Numbered from the stretch's first letter, positions 35,634-47,100 are shown. The stretch: 64,000 bases of DNA from Mesorhizobium mediterraneum (GCF_002284565.1 NZ_NPKI01000008.1:1-64000), one strand, 5' to 3'. Numbers and translations: made by a program. The notes: generated from the letters alone by a model not told the origin.

Positions 35634-36011
35634 TCAGTTGCCGTAGCGCGAGGCGATGTCGCGCGACAGCGTCTCGCCTTCCTTCATGTAGCGGCTGATG
35701 GCTTCGGTCGCCGAGGCGGTGCACTGCGTGTAGGTGCTGCCGAACGAGCGGTAGCCGCGGTTGAAGCTGGCGATGAAGCGGGCGCGCCGCTCTGGGTCCG
35801 GGTTTTCCGAAGCAATCAGCTTCTCCATCTCGACCCGCCACTGGTCGCCCTTCTCGCCGCATAGATTACGCAGAAAATGCAGCGACCCCAAAACCTCCGC
35901 CAGCCGCATCAGCCCCGGCTCGAATGGCGACTCGGCGGCCAGAGCCGGCTGCGGCCCGATCGCCGTGCTGGCGGCGAGGCAAGCTGCAAGGAAAAACGAG
36001 GCGCGGATCAT
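35634..36011 (-). CDS. TIGR02301-family secreted protein
   Basis: The 125-residue protein has a signal peptide (FFLAACLAASTAIGPQPALA) and the mature pattern LMRLAEVLGSLHFLRNLCGEKGDQWR, then FNRGYRSFGSTYTQCTASA, with two conserved cysteines, as in the TIGR02301 family of alphaproteobacteria. The role is unknown and the protein is probably periplasmic. Confidence 0.85.
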   Translation of the reverse strand: MIRASFFLAACLAASTAIGPQPALAAESPFEPGLMRLAEVLGSLHFLRNLCGEKGDQWRVEMEKLIASENPDPERRARFIASFNRGYRSFGSTYTQCTASATEAISRYMKEGETLSRDIASRYGN

Positions 36012-36059
36012 AAGTCCTTGTGGCGAAACATACTGTCGCCTGCAAGGCGATTTTCGAGG

Positions 36060-36479
36060 CTATGCCCCTTCGTTCCTGAGCAATCCGTCGGCAACGGCAA
36101 ACACCGAAGCGGCAAGCGGCAGCGCCGTCATTTCGCTGAGCGTATAGAAGGCGGCGGTCTCGGCGTCGTCGCTGGCCACGGGCTCGCCGCCGGCATAGGT
36201 GGCGCCGAACACCGTCAGCAGATAGTCGACCGGGTGCCCGTCGCTGTTGCCATCGATGTGGATTTCCCGAAGGAGGCGGTAGTTGTGCGCCTGCAATCCG
36301 GTTTCTTCCAGCAATTCGCGTTGCGCGGCTTCCTCCAGCGTTTCGCCGGCCTCGACCTTGCCGCCTGGAAACGCGTAAAATCCTTGCGAAGGCTGCCGCG
36401 CCCGTTTGACCAGCAGCACGGTGTCGCCGCGGACGATGGCGACTGAGACAGCCGGGAGTATTTTACGCATCTCGTCCAT
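36060..36479 (-). CDS. Nudix hydrolase
   Basis: The 139-residue protein contains a complete Nudix box, GGKVEAGETLEEAAQRELLE followed by ETGL, which binds Mg for cleavage of nucleoside-diphosphate-linked compounds. The ATG at 36479 has GGAG six bases upstream; a longer frame to 36584 is not supported. Size and form fit MutT/ADP-ribose-type enzymes, but the substrate is not decided. It is divergent from the SRAP gene. Confidence 0.9.
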   Translation of the reverse strand: MDEMRKILPAVSVAIVRGDTVLLVKRARQPSQGFYAFPGGKVEAGETLEEAAQRELLEETGLQAHNYRLLREIHIDGNSDGHPVDYLLTVFGATYAGGEPVASDDAETAAFYTLSEMTALPLAASVFAVADGLLRNEGA

Positions 36480-36603
36480 GGATCTCCGATCGTCATTTGC
36501 TGTGTCCGTTGTGGACCGGCCGGCGAGAAGAAGCATTAGCGGTTGCGCAACGCCGGTTCCATCGCCACCTTCGCATCCGACCAACTCAACGAGTTTTTAG
36601 CTT

Positions 36604-37365
36604 ATGTGCGGACGCTTTGCCTTGACCGCCACGCCGGACCAGACCGCCGCTTTTCTCGGTCTGGCGGAGCTGGAGGATTTTCCGGCCCGCTACAACATCG
36701 CGCCGACGCAGCCGGTGCTGATGGCGATCGCCGGTTTGCCGAAGGCGCCAGGCTCGAATTTGCCCGACCGCCAGCCGATGCTGGTGCGCTGGGGGCTGAT
36801 CCCGGCCTGGGTGAAGGACACGCGTGAGTTTCCGCTGCTGTTCAACGCCCGCTCGGAGGGAGCAACGGAAAAGGCCTCGTTTCGCACCGCTATGCGCCAT
36901 CGCCGCGCTTTGGTCCCGGCCTCCGGTTTCTACGAATGGCGTCAATCAGGCGGCAAGAGGGGGCAGCCCTATTGGGTGCGGCCGAAGCATGGCGGGCTTG
37001 TCGCCTTCGCCGGGCTGATCGAGACCTATGCCGAGCCGGGCGGCTCGGAAATGGACACCGGCGCCATCCTGACCGTCAACGCCAATGCCGACATCGCCCA
37101 TATACACGACCGGATGCCGGTGGTGATAAATCCGCAGGATTTCGCCCGCTGGCTGGATTGCCGCACGCTGGAGCCGCGCGATGTGGCCGACCTGCTCAGA
37201 CCGGCACAGCTCGATTTCTTCCAGGTTGTCCCGGCTTCCGACCTGGTCAACAAGGTCGCCAACACCGGACCGGAGATTCAGGAAAGGGGCGTCGTGGGAC
37301 CGGAGCCCGAGAAGGCCAGGCGCCAGAAGCCCGGCGCGGACAACGGGCAGATGACTTTGTTATAG
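36604..37365 (+). CDS. SRAP/YedK-family abasic-site processing protein
   Basis: Members form a covalent thiazolidine link with abasic sites in single-stranded DNA and protect them. The 253-residue protein begins MCGRFALT with catalytic Cys2 after methionine removal, followed by RYNIAPTQPV (Asn), FNARSEGATEKASFR, ALVPASGFYEW (Glu) and IHDRMPVVI (His). All key residues are present. Confidence 0.93.
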   Translation: MCGRFALTATPDQTAAFLGLAELEDFPARYNIAPTQPVLMAIAGLPKAPGSNLPDRQPMLVRWGLIPAWVKDTREFPLLFNARSEGATEKASFRTAMRHRRALVPASGFYEWRQSGGKRGQPYWVRPKHGGLVAFAGLIETYAEPGGSEMDTGAILTVNANADIAHIHDRMPVVINPQDFARWLDCRTLEPRDVADLLRPAQLDFFQVVPASDLVNKVANTGPEIQERGVVGPEPEKARRQKPGADNGQMTLL

Positions 37366-37980
37366 CTGCTATTTTCCTGGCACCTTTCGGCACCCTCATT
37401 GCCGGCGCATGGCGTCGGCTGACGTCACATCAGGCAGCGCGCGGCGATGTGATCTTCTGCGCCGGCTTTTTCTTCTTCGCGGTATGGAGAAGGGCGGCGA
37501 CGATCGCGGCCGGGCCGATCGCCCGGTATTGGTTGGCGAGCGCCGGTTGCTTGGCGCTGCTGGAGTCCTGCTTGGTTCGGGGCATTTTTCTCTTCCCTGG
37601 TAACGTCTTCGTGTCCGCGTTTGCTGGTCGAATCCGACCAAATCGTGACATCTGGTGATCTAGCCGGCGAATGTTTCATGACTGTGCCGACATGTTTAAT
37701 AAAATGTTTCACTGCGTCATAACCTGTGAATCAACGACTCTTTTGCCGAAAGTTGCGACTTGACGGCAACACTGGCTGAGGCGATAAAGCCGCTCATGAG
37801 AACGTCTTTCGCCATTTGTGGCATTTGCATTATTGGCTAGCCTCGCGCTGGTCCGGACGTTTTCGCCTATCTTCCTTCTAGAGTGGACAAACGCCCCGGC
37901 CAGCAGGCTGGCGCCTGATTTGCGTCTCGGCGCAAGGAAGACTCCAGCTCGAACAAGAATATCGGACCGGAAGGCACGGA
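37366..37980. other. Intergenic region before cysS with one small possible gene
   Basis: Apart from the small minus-strand frame at 37430-37585 no gene was recognised. Codon use of the other open frames does not match neighbours. The last 100 bases should carry the cysS promoter. Confidence 0.4.
37430..37585 (-). CDS. Small basic hypothetical protein
   Basis: The frame encodes 51 residues (MPRTKQDSSSAKQPALANQY..., a hydrophobic IGPAAIVAALLHT, and a lysine-rich end). The ATG at 37585 has GGGAAGAG upstream. Similar short basic proteins occur in Mesorhizobium (recollection). A role is unknown; a chance frame cannot be excluded. Confidence 0.5.
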   Translation of the reverse strand: MPRTKQDSSSAKQPALANQYRAIGPAAIVAALLHTAKKKKPAQKITSPRAA

Positions 37981-39453
37981 ATGTCTGACGCATCGAAGGG
38001 CCTGCGCCTCTACAACACGCTGACGCGGACCAAGGAGGATTTCTTCCCGATCGATCCGCGCAATGTGCGCATGTATGTCTGCGGCCCGACGGTCTACGAT
38101 TTTGCCCATATCGGCAATGCGCGGCCAGTGATCGTGTTCGACGTGCTGTTCCGCCTGCTGCGCCATCTCTACGGGCAAGCGCATGTCACCTATGTGCGCA
38201 ACATCACGGATGTCGACGACAAGATCAACGCCCGCGCCTTGCGTGATTTCGGCGGCGAGATTGCCTCGGGAAAACTGTTGCTGAACGAGGCGATCCGTCG
38301 GGTCACCGAAAAGACCGCCGACCAGTTCCACAAAGATGTGGCGACGCTCGGCTGCCTGGAGCCGACAGTCGAGCCGCGCGCCACCGAATTCGTCGAGCCG
38401 CGCGCCGACGGCAAGGCCGACATGATCTCCTTGATTCAACGCTTGATCGAACGCGGCCATGCCTATGTTGCGGCAGGCGAAGTTCTGTTCGATACGGCCT
38501 CGATGCCGGACTATGGCCAATTGTCGAAGCGCAATCTCGACGAGCAGCAGGCCGGCGCCCGCGTCGCCGTCGATGCGCACAAGAAGAACCCTGGCGATTT
38601 CGTGCTGTGGAAGCTGTCCTCGCCGGAAGAACCGGGCTGGGACAGCCCGTGGGGCAGGGGCCGGCCGGGCTGGCACATCGAGTGCTCGGCGATGTCGGCC
38701 GCCTATCTCGGCGAGGTCTTCGACATCCATGGCGGCGGGCTCGACCTGATCTTCCCGCACCACGAGAACGAGATCGCCCAGTCGCGCTGCGCCCACGGCA
38801 CCGAAACGATGGCCAAGGTGTGGATGCACAACGGCTTCCTGCAGGTCGAAGGGCAGAAGATGTCCAAGAGCCTGGGCAACTTCTACTCGATCAACGAGTT
38901 GCTGGAGACAGAGACCTTTGGTGGCCGCAAATGGCCGGGCGAGGTGCTGCGGCTGGCGATGCTGATGACGCATTATCGCGAGCCGATCGACTTTTCCGTG
39001 CGCAAGCTGGAGGAGGCGGAAAACACGCTGCGCAAATGGAAGCGGGCAGCGGACCTTGCGCCGGCAGCGGCAAAGCAATTGCCGGTGGACGTGGTGGAAG
39101 CCCTGTCGGACGATCTAGCAACCTATTCTGCGCTCCAGGTGCTGACGCAGTTGGCCGGCGAGGCTGTGGAATTCAATGCTGCTGCTGGCGGCAACGCTGG
39201 CGCAGCGGGCAACGATGCTGCCGCTTCGCTGAAGGCGGCGCTGTCGTTCCTCGGCTTCGACGTCGCGCCGGCCAAGGTCGATGAAGGCGAGATCGCCAGG
39301 GCGATCGCCAAGCGCCTGGAACTGATCGCCGCCAAGAACTGGGCGGAGGCCGATCGCATCCGCGACGACTTGCTGGCGCAGGGTGTTCAGTTGAAGGACG
39401 GCAAGGATCCAGTCACCGGCGAACGCGTAACGACGTGGGAGGTCAAGCGATGA
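37981..39453 (+). CDS. cysS: Cysteinyl-tRNA synthetase
   Basis: CysRS charges tRNA-Cys. The 490-residue class I enzyme has the HIGH-type motif in [12 protein letters not shown], the early zinc cysteine in [11 protein letters not shown], the zinc-binding region [10 protein letters not shown] and HHENEIAQS, and KMSKS in [12 protein letters not shown] short alanine/glycine-rich insertion (about 400-415) lies in the C-terminal part. The ATG follows GGAAGGCACGG. Confidence 0.96.
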   Translation: MSDASKGLRLYNTLTRTKEDFFPIDPRNVRMYVCGPTVYDFAHIGNARPVIVFDVLFRLLRHLYGQAHVTYVRNITDVDDKINARALRDFGGEIASGKLLLNEAIRRVTEKTADQFHKDVATLGCLEPTVEPRATEFVEPRADGKADMISLIQRLIERGHAYVAAGEVLFDTASMPDYGQLSKRNLDEQQAGARVAVDAHKKNPGDFVLWKLSSPEEPGWDSPWGRGRPGWHIECSAMSAAYLGEVFDIHGGGLDLIFPHHENEIAQSRCAHGTETMAKVWMHNGFLQVEGQKMSKSLGNFYSINELLETETFGGRKWPGEVLRLAMLMTHYREPIDFSVRKLEEAENTLRKWKRAADLAPAAAKQLPVDVVEALSDDLATYSALQVLTQLAGEAVEFNAAAGGNAGAAGNDAAASLKAALSFLGFDVAPAKVDEGEIARAIAKRLELIAAKNWAEADRIRDDLLAQGVQLKDGKDPVTGERVTTWEVKR

Positions 39454-39465
39454 GGATGGTGCCAA

Positions 39466-39625
39466 GCGCCCCCCTCTGGCCTGCCGGCCATCTCCCCCTC
39501 AAGGGGGGAGATTGGACGTCACTTCGGCTTTCGCCAATCGCCTACGTTGATGATTGGGCGCTGTCGGCGAAGCCGCCGATCTCCCCCCTTGAGGGGGAGA
39601 TGGCCGGCAGGCCAGAGGGGGGCGC
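39466..39625. repeat. Large perfect palindromic element, copy 1
   Basis: A 47-bp arm at 39466-39512 is the perfect reverse complement of 39579-39625 (outer ends GCGCCCCCCTCTGG). The 66-base centre has a further imperfect dyad around CGGCTTTCGCC/GGCGAAGCCG. It lies 12 bases after the cysS stop and ends six bases before the DUF559 start. Another member of the family is at 42369-42528. Confidence 0.9.
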
Positions 39626-39631
39626 ACTGCG

Positions 39632-40039
39632 ATGACGCATTTCCCGGTACCCGCCAACAACCGCAGCAATGCGCGCAAGATGCGCGGGGCTATGACCGAC
39701 GCCGAGCTGAAGCTTTGGAATGAGATTAGAGCGCACAGGCTGATGGGACTAGCCTTCAGGCGCCAGATGCCTATCGCCGGCTACATCGTCGATTTCGCCT
39801 GCCCCACCAAAAAGTTGATCGTCGAACTCGACGGCTCTCAGCACGCTCGGGCCGAAGCTTCAGCATCCGACGCTGCGAGAACAGCTAAGCTTGAGGCGCT
39901 GGGCCGGATCATCCTGCGCTTCTGGAACGACGACGTCATCCGCGATATCGACAATGTCTGCCAGCACATCGTGATCGAGGCCGGTCTGGCCCGTGCCGAA
40001 ATGCCGGCCGACGAACATAGGAGGGAGGCAGTTCCATGA
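39632..40039 (+). CDS. DUF559 (Vsr-like endonuclease-fold) protein
   Basis: The 135-residue protein shows the DUF559 pattern: RKMRGAMTDAELKLWNEIRAHRLMG, FRRQMPIAGYIVDFACPTKKLIVELDGSQHA, and LRFWNDDVIRD. The family has a very-short-patch-repair endonuclease-like fold with acidic residues in VDF and ELDG. Its biological target is unknown. It starts right after a palindromic element and overlaps the next gene by four bases. Confidence 0.88.
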   Translation: MTHFPVPANNRSNARKMRGAMTDAELKLWNEIRAHRLMGLAFRRQMPIAGYIVDFACPTKKLIVELDGSQHARAEASASDAARTAKLEALGRIILRFWNDDVIRDIDNVCQHIVIEAGLARAEMPADEHRREAVP

Positions 40040-40422
40040 TCGATCATCTCGGCATCACCGTTTCCGATTTTGACACCTCCAAGGCCTTTTACGACAAGGC
40101 GATGGCGCCGCTCGGTGCGTCACTCCTCTACATGGTGCCGCAGGAATATACCGGCGGCGCCAAGGTCGGGGGCTATGGCCGCGACCGGCCGGTGTTCTGG
40201 CTGCATGCCGGCAAGGACAAGCCGAAGGACCGCCAGCACGTCGCTTTCACCGCGCGCAGCCGCGCCGAGGTCGATGCCTTCCACTCAGCCGCCATCGCCG
40301 CCGGCGGCAAGGACAACGGCGCGCCGGGCCTGCGTCCGCACTATCATGCGAACTATTATGGCGCCTTTGTCTTCGATCCCGACGGCAACAATGTCGAAGC
40401 CGTCTGCCATGTTCCGGAGTGA
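40036..40422 (+). CDS. VOC-family glyoxalase-like protein
   Basis: The 128-residue protein starts MIDHLGITVSDFDTSKAFYD and ends with VFDPDGNNVEAVCH, the two halves of a vicinal-oxygen-chelate fold. His4, the central His and the late Glu are the likely metal ligands. GGGAGG lies ahead of the ATG, which overlaps the previous stop. The substrate is unknown. Confidence 0.87.
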   Translation: MIDHLGITVSDFDTSKAFYDKAMAPLGASLLYMVPQEYTGGAKVGGYGRDRPVFWLHAGKDKPKDRQHVAFTARSRAEVDAFHSAAIAAGGKDNGAPGLRPHYHANYYGAFVFDPDGNNVEAVCHVPE

Positions 40423-40425
40423 TCG

Positions 40426-40916
40426 ATGATGAGCCTCGACAACAGACCGGTCTACACAGGCGGTTGCCAGTGCGGCGCCGTGCGCTTCCGTATCGAAGGC
40501 GCTCTGGGTGACGCCTCCGTGTGCCATTGCCGCATGTGCCAGAAGGCGAGCGGCAATTTCTACCTGCCGCTGGTGTCCGTGCGTGACGCAAAACTCGACT
40601 GGACGCGCGGTGAGCCCAAACGCTTCCGCTCGTCCAATGCCGCATTGCGCGGTTTTTGTGCCGATTGCGGCACGCCGCTGACCTTCGAGGCGCCCGACGG
40701 CATCGCGCTCGCCATCGCCGCCTTCGACGACCCGGAGGAGATCGCGCCGACCATCCAATGGGGCATCGAAGCAAAACTCCCCTATGTGGATCACATCCAC
40801 GAATTGCCCGGCGAGGACACGATGGCCGACGTCTCGTCGGCCTCCTATCTTGCCGATCTCGTCTCTTACCAGCATCCCGACCACGACACCGAACAATGGC
40901 CGCCGGAGGAAAGATC

Positions 40917-40920
<4 letters not shown>
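40426..40920 (+). CDS. GFA-family protein (first of tandem pair)
   Basis: The 164-residue protein carries the zinc-binding cysteines of the Gfa (glutathione-dependent formaldehyde-activating-like) family: GGCQCGAVRF, CHCRMCQKASG and FCADCGTPLTF. The C-terminal part includes YQHPDHDTEQWP. It overlaps the next, similar gene by four bases. The family is often annotated by name only, and real activity on S-hydroxymethylglutathione is not shown. Confidence 0.9.
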
Positions 40921-42346
<1,426 letters not shown>

Positions 42347-42368
42347 TGATGGCTATTCGTGCGCTACG

Positions 42369-42528
42369 GCGCCCCCCTCTGCCCTGCCGGGCATCTCCCC
42401 CACTTGGGGGGAGATCGGCAGCTTCGGCCTTGCCGCTTGTCCTGCAACCTCGAAGGTTTGCGAAAGCAGACGGGACAGCCAATCTCCCCACCCGTGGGGG
42501 AGATGTCCGGCAGGACAGAGGGGGGCGC
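42369..42528. repeat. Large palindromic element, copy 2
   Basis: The same outer ends as copy 1 (GCGCCCCCCTCTG...) flank a 66-base centre of different sequence. Arms are 42369-42415 and 42482-42528, less perfect than in copy 1. It sits between pip and the citramalate synthase gene, ending 29 bases before the latter's start, and may affect its expression. Confidence 0.85.
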
Positions 42529-42557
42529 GACGGATCGCGGCCTTTCGGGCCATCGCC

Positions 42558-44174
42558 ATGAAAAAACAACGCCTCTATCTCTTCGACACCACTCTGCGCG
42601 ATGGGCAGCAGACGCCCGGCATCGACTTTTCCGTCGAGGACAAGATCGCCATCGCCAAGCTGCTCGATGAGTTCGGCATCGACTATGTCGAGGGCGGCTA
42701 CCCCGGCGCTAACCCGACCGACACCGCCTTCTTTGCCGAGCACCGCACGACTAACGCCAAATTCGTCGCCTTCGGCATGACCAAGCGGGCAGGGGTGTCG
42801 GCTTCGAACGATCCCGGGCTTGCCGCACTTGTTCAGTCGAAATCGGACGCAATCTGCTTTGTCGCCAAGAGCTGGGACTACCATGTCCGCGTCGCGCTGG
42901 GCTGCACCAACGAAGAAAACCTCGAGGCGATCAAGGCCTCGGTCGAGGCGGCGGTTGCTGCCGGGAAGGAAGCGCTGGTCGACTGCGAGCATTTCTTCGA
43001 CGGCTTCAAGGCCAATCCCGATTATGCGCTGGCCTGCGCCAGGACCGCTTACGACGCCGGCGCGCGCTGGGTGGTGCTGTGTGACACCAATGGCGGCACG
43101 CAGCCCTCGGAAGTGCGCGCCATCGTCGAGAAGGCCATCGCCTCAGGCATTCCCGGAGATCATCTCGGCATCCATGCCCATGACGACACTGGCCAGGCGG
43201 TGGCGAATTCGCTGGCTGCCGTCGAGGCTGGTGTGCGCCAGATCCAGGGCACGCTGAACGGCATCGGCGAGCGCTGCGGCAACGCCAATCTGATCTCGAT
43301 TGTGCCGACCCTGGCGCTGAAGCCAGCCTTTTCCAGCCGCTTCGAGACAGGCATTTCGGCCGAAGCATTGGCTGGGATATCGCGCCTTTCCCGCGCCTTC
43401 GATGAATTGCTGAACCGCGCGCCGGAAGCGCAGGCGCCCTATGTCGGCGCTTCCGCCTTCGCCACCAAGGCCGGCATCCATGCCTCGGCGCTGGCCAAGG
43501 AGCCGGCCACCTACGAGCATGTGCCTCCGGAAGCGGTCGGCAACCGCCGCCGCGTCATGGTCTCGGACCAGGGCGGCAAGGCCAATTTCCTCGCCGAGCT
43601 GAAACGGCGCGGCATCGACATGCCCCGGGACGACCACCGGCTCGACGCCCTGATATCGGTGGTCAAGGAGCGCGAGGCCGAGGGTTACGCTTATGAAGGC
43701 GCCGATGCCAGCTTCGAGCTTCTGGCGCGCAAGATGCTGCACGGCCTGCCGGAATTCTTCAGCGTCACCTCATTCCGCTGCATGGTCGAGCGCCGCTTCG
43801 ACGCCAACGGCCAGCTGAAGACGGTCTCCGAGGCGATCGTCAAGGTGCTGGTCGACGGCGAGGAAAAAATGTCGGTGGCGGAAGGGCACGGCCCGGTCAA
43901 CGCGCTCGATATCGCGCTGCGCAAGGATCTCGGAAAATTCCAGGACGAGATCGCCGACCTCGAGCTTGCGGACTTCAAGGTGCGTATCCTCAATGGCGGC
44001 ACCGAGGCGATCACCCGCGTGCTGGTTGAATCGCATGACGGCACCGGCGCCCGCTGGTGGACGGTCGGCGTCTCCGAAAACATCATCGACGCCTCGTTCC
44101 AGGCGCTGATGGATTCGATCGTCTACAAGCTGATGAAGAACCGCGAGATGGCTGGGCTGGTCGCGGCGGAGTAA
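42558..44174 (+). CDS. cimA: Citramalate synthase
   Basis: CimA condenses pyruvate and acetyl-CoA to citramalate, an alternative entry to isoleucine synthesis. The 538-residue protein starts LYLFDTTLRDGQQTPGIDFSVEDK, continues with HAHDDTGQAVANSLAAVEAGVRQIQGTLNGIGERCGN, then the allosteric C-terminal domain. Lengths and motifs separate it from shorter homocitrate and isopropylmalate synthases, but the acyl acceptor is inferred. ATG 42558 is chosen because a frame from 42333 would translate the palindrome. Confidence 0.9.
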   Translation: MKKQRLYLFDTTLRDGQQTPGIDFSVEDKIAIAKLLDEFGIDYVEGGYPGANPTDTAFFAEHRTTNAKFVAFGMTKRAGVSASNDPGLAALVQSKSDAICFVAKSWDYHVRVALGCTNEENLEAIKASVEAAVAAGKEALVDCEHFFDGFKANPDYALACARTAYDAGARWVVLCDTNGGTQPSEVRAIVEKAIASGIPGDHLGIHAHDDTGQAVANSLAAVEAGVRQIQGTLNGIGERCGNANLISIVPTLALKPAFSSRFETGISAEALAGISRLSRAFDELLNRAPEAQAPYVGASAFATKAGIHASALAKEPATYEHVPPEAVGNRRRVMVSDQGGKANFLAELKRRGIDMPRDDHRLDALISVVKEREAEGYAYEGADASFELLARKMLHGLPEFFSVTSFRCMVERRFDANGQLKTVSEAIVKVLVDGEEKMSVAEGHGPVNALDIALRKDLGKFQDEIADLELADFKVRILNGGTEAITRVLVESHDGTGARWWTVGVSENIIDASFQALMDSIVYKLMKNREMAGLVAAE

Positions 44175-44257
44175 GATTGAACCATCAGCGAAAGTCCATT
44201 GATCCATCAGAACTTTGCGATGGTCTTGGCACGGCGGCTGGCGCATAGCGTTGGGCC

Positions 44258-45178
44258 ATGGCCACGCAAGCAATTCAGCTCGAAGCAGACTCAAAGGCCC
44301 GGCGTGGCTTTCTGCTGGCGCTGGGCGCCTATCTCCTGTGGGGGTTGCTGCCTTTCTACATGAAGGCGGTCGCGCATCTGCCGCTGGCCGAAGTCATCGC
44401 GCACCGCATCGTCTGGTCTGTGCCGATCGCTGCGGCCGTTTTGATCTGGGCCGGCCGCACGGCGGACTTCAAGGCCGCAATCCGTTCGCCGCGCATCATT
44501 TCGATGGCGGCGCTGACGGCCGCGTTGATTTCAGTCAACTGGGGTATCTACGTCTGGGCGATCGCGGTCGACCGCACCATCGAGACCGCGCTAGGCTACT
44601 ACATCAACCCGCTTGTCAGCGTCGTCGTCGGTGCGCTGCTGCTCGGCGAACGGCTTGATCGGCTGCAAATCGCGGCGGTGGTGCTGGCGGCGATCGCGGT
44701 CGCAGTGCTGACGATCGACGCCGGCAAGCTACCCTGGGTATCACTGGTGCTGGCGTTTTCCTTTGCCGCCTATGCCTTCTTCCGCAAGACGCTGCCAATC
44801 GGTCCGAGCCAGGGCTTTCTGCTCGAAGTGCTGTTGCTGTCGGTGCCGGCGCTCAGCTACATCATCTTCCTCATCGTCACCGGGCAGGACCATTTCGTCT
44901 CCAGTTCCCTGGACGATACGGCGCTGCTGATCGGCTGCGGCCCGGTCACCGCCATACCGTTGCTGCTGTTTGCCTTCGGGGCCAAGCTGCTGCGTCTCTC
45001 CACCATCGGCATCATGCAGTATATCGCGCCGACCATTGTGTTCCTGATCGCCGTGCTGATTTTCGGCGAACCCTTCGGCAGCACCCAGGCCATCGCCTTC
45101 GGCCTGATCTGGACGGCGCTGGCGATCTATTCCTGGTCGATGTTCCGCGGTCGCGAGATCCGGCCGGCAGTGCGTTAG
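44258..45178 (+). CDS. rarD: RarD-type EamA (DMT) transporter
   Basis: The 306-residue inner-membrane protein has ten predicted helices in two EamA repeats and the RarD-specific sequences LLWGLLPFYMKAV, AHRIVWSVP, SVNWGIYVWAI, and ETALGYYINPLVSVV. RarD was named for a chloramphenicol-related phenotype, but the natural substrate is unknown. Confidence 0.9.
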   Translation: MATQAIQLEADSKARRGFLLALGAYLLWGLLPFYMKAVAHLPLAEVIAHRIVWSVPIAAAVLIWAGRTADFKAAIRSPRIISMAALTAALISVNWGIYVWAIAVDRTIETALGYYINPLVSVVVGALLLGERLDRLQIAAVVLAAIAVAVLTIDAGKLPWVSLVLAFSFAAYAFFRKTLPIGPSQGFLLEVLLLSVPALSYIIFLIVTGQDHFVSSSLDDTALLIGCGPVTAIPLLLFAFGAKLLRLSTIGIMQYIAPTIVFLIAVLIFGEPFGSTQAIAFGLIWTALAIYSWSMFRGREIRPAVR

Positions 45179-45189
45179 GGGGATTTTCG

Positions 45190-45876
45190 ATGTACTTGCT
45201 GCACATAGCAAACAAGAATTATTCCTCGTGGTCGCTGCGGCCCTGGGTGCTGATGCGGACATTGGACGTCTCCTTCGAGGAGCGGCTGACACCGTTTCCG
45301 ACCGGATCGAGCTGGAGCCTCTACCGGCCGTTCTCGCCCAGCGGCCGCGTACCTTGCCTGATCGACGACGGCTGGGCGGTTTGGGATTCGCTCGCCATCG
45401 CCGAATATCTGGCCGAGCGCCACGCCGGCGTCTGGCCTGCCGACGCGAAGGCGCGAGCCTGGGCGCGGTCGGCTGCGGCCGAAATGCATTCGAGCTTCAC
45501 CGCCTTGCGCGGCTCCTGTCCGATGAACTGCGGTGTCCGCATCGCGCCGGTGCCGATCTCCGATGAGCTGAAGCACGACCTCTTCCGTCTCGGCGATCTC
45601 TGGGACGAAGGGCTGCGCCGCTTCGGCGGACCGTTCCTGGCTGGCGATCGCTTCACCGCCGTTGACGCCTTCTTTGCCCCGGTGGCGTTTAGGGTTCAGT
45701 CCTACGGACTGTCTTTCGAGGGCGCAGCTGCCGCCTATCCGGCGCGATTGCTTGCTCAACCGGCGATGCGCGAATGGTACGCGGCAGCCCTTGCCGAGAC
45801 GTGGCGCGAGCCGAACCACGAAGCGGAGGTGCGCGCCGCCGGCACTGTCATCGAGGACTTTCGCGCAACCTTGTAA
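45190..45876 (+). CDS. Glutathione S-transferase
   Basis: The 228-residue protein has the thioredoxin-like N-terminal domain (LLHIANKNYSSWSLRPWVLM) with the serine-rich active-site region and the cis-proline segment GRVPCLIDDGWAVWDSLAIAEYLAE, followed by an all-helical domain with GDRFTAVDAFFAPVAFR. It probably conjugates or reduces electrophiles with glutathione. The start follows GGGGGA. Confidence 0.9.
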   Translation: MYLLHIANKNYSSWSLRPWVLMRTLDVSFEERLTPFPTGSSWSLYRPFSPSGRVPCLIDDGWAVWDSLAIAEYLAERHAGVWPADAKARAWARSAAAEMHSSFTALRGSCPMNCGVRIAPVPISDELKHDLFRLGDLWDEGLRRFGGPFLAGDRFTAVDAFFAPVAFRVQSYGLSFEGAAAAYPARLLAQPAMREWYAAALAETWREPNHEAEVRAAGTVIEDFRATL

Positions 45877-45885
45877 CGGTTGCCG

Positions 45886-46887
45886 CTACATCCCGCGCCC
45901 CAGCCGCCTGACGAACAGGTAGACGACCGCCGCGACTGCCAGCGATATCGCCGACACCACCCAAAAACCCATCGGCGTGTCGACCAGCGGCAGGCCGCCG
46001 ACATTCATGCCGAACAGGCTTGAGATGATTGTCATCGGCAACAGCACCGCCGTCATCACCGACAGCATGTAGAGCAACTGGTTCGACTGCGTCGTCAGCT
46101 TGGCCATCAGCTCGTCCTGCAAGAGCCGGGCGCGGGCCTGCAATTGCTCGCCGTCATGATGCAATGTGTGGGCGCGGTGCGAAAGCCGCGCCGCCATGTC
46201 GTTGATTGTGTCGGGCAAATCGTTGCGATGCGAATGGTCGAGATGACGGAACAGGCTGGTCAGCGCCGCCATCTGCCGGTGGATCACCACCAATTGCCGG
46301 CGTGCATCGACCAGAGCCTGCCGCTCACTGTGCCATGCATCGCAGACGATGCGGTCCTCGATGCCGTCGAGCGCATCGCCAAGGCTACCGAGCTCCGTCG
46401 CCATGCCGTCGAGCGACTGGCCCATGACAGCCTCGATGAGTTCGGCAGGAGAGCGGAACTTGCGCGAGCCGTTGTCAATCGCCTTGCGGACATTGTCGAC
46501 CGACCGGAGCGGCTGCTTGCGGCCGCCGATCAGCATCGTGTCGTTGAAAGCGAAGCGGAAATGGCCGAGCCCACGTGCCTCGGCTGAATAGTCGTGGCGC
46601 AGGTCCGGCAGATCGCCGTAGAGCCAGTCGCCCTCAAGGTCGATATGGCAGCCATGGCCGGCCGACAGGAAGGCATCGCGCACCGGCGGCGGCAAAGCCG
46701 GCTCGGCGGCGATCTCGTGGCGGGCGCGCATGTCGGAAAGCTGATAGCTGCGCCATGTCCAGTGTGCGGCGGCCGGGTCTTTGGTTCGCACGCCTTCGGC
46801 GGTGAAGCGATAGATGAAGAACAGCCCATGCTCGTCGGGCAGGTACGGCGACAGGTCGGTGCCTTCCGGGTTGAGGGCGATGTTCAT
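45886..46887 (-). CDS. CorA-family metal transporter (ZntB-like)
   Basis: The 333-residue protein has a large cytoplasmic domain and two C-terminal transmembrane helices. The pore signature reads SSLFGMNVGGLPLVD, the GMNVGG form seen in ZntB zinc transporters. Direction and metal are inferred. The gene converges with the glutathione transferase gene ten bases away. Confidence 0.88.
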   Translation of the reverse strand: MNIALNPEGTDLSPYLPDEHGLFFIYRFTAEGVRTKDPAAAHWTWRSYQLSDMRARHEIAAEPALPPPVRDAFLSAGHGCHIDLEGDWLYGDLPDLRHDYSAEARGLGHFRFAFNDTMLIGGRKQPLRSVDNVRKAIDNGSRKFRSPAELIEAVMGQSLDGMATELGSLGDALDGIEDRIVCDAWHSERQALVDARRQLVVIHRQMAALTSLFRHLDHSHRNDLPDTINDMAARLSHRAHTLHHDGEQLQARARLLQDELMAKLTTQSNQLLYMLSVMTAVLLPMTIISSLFGMNVGGLPLVDTPMGFWVVSAISLAVAAVVYLFVRRLGRGM

Positions 46888-47100
46888 GGTCGCTTGGCCA
46901 GCTTTTTGAAAACGCCGCGCGGCAGCGGCCGGTGATTCCTAGCACGGGTGCTCCCGGTTTCGTGTGACGGTTTCTTGACACTTTGACCGTGGTCCGAGGC
47001 GCGCCTACGAACGCCGCTGTTTGGAGGCAATTTGGAATAATACGCCGTTGACTGGCGTTTACACAAAGAGCACGACGCAAATCCATGCGGAGGACGTCCG
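46888..47100. promoter_or_regulatory. Intergenic region between divergent genes
   Basis: The 213 bases contain the promoters for the metal transporter (minus) and the sorbosone-dehydrogenase-like gene (plus). TTGACA at about 46974 and TTGACT at about 47048 are possible -35 sites, but clear -10 boxes were not found. Confidence 0.35.

Noticed and set aside
37867..39078. A 403-residue minus-strand frame across cysS
   Set aside because: Shadow of cysS, which carries all class I synthetase motifs.
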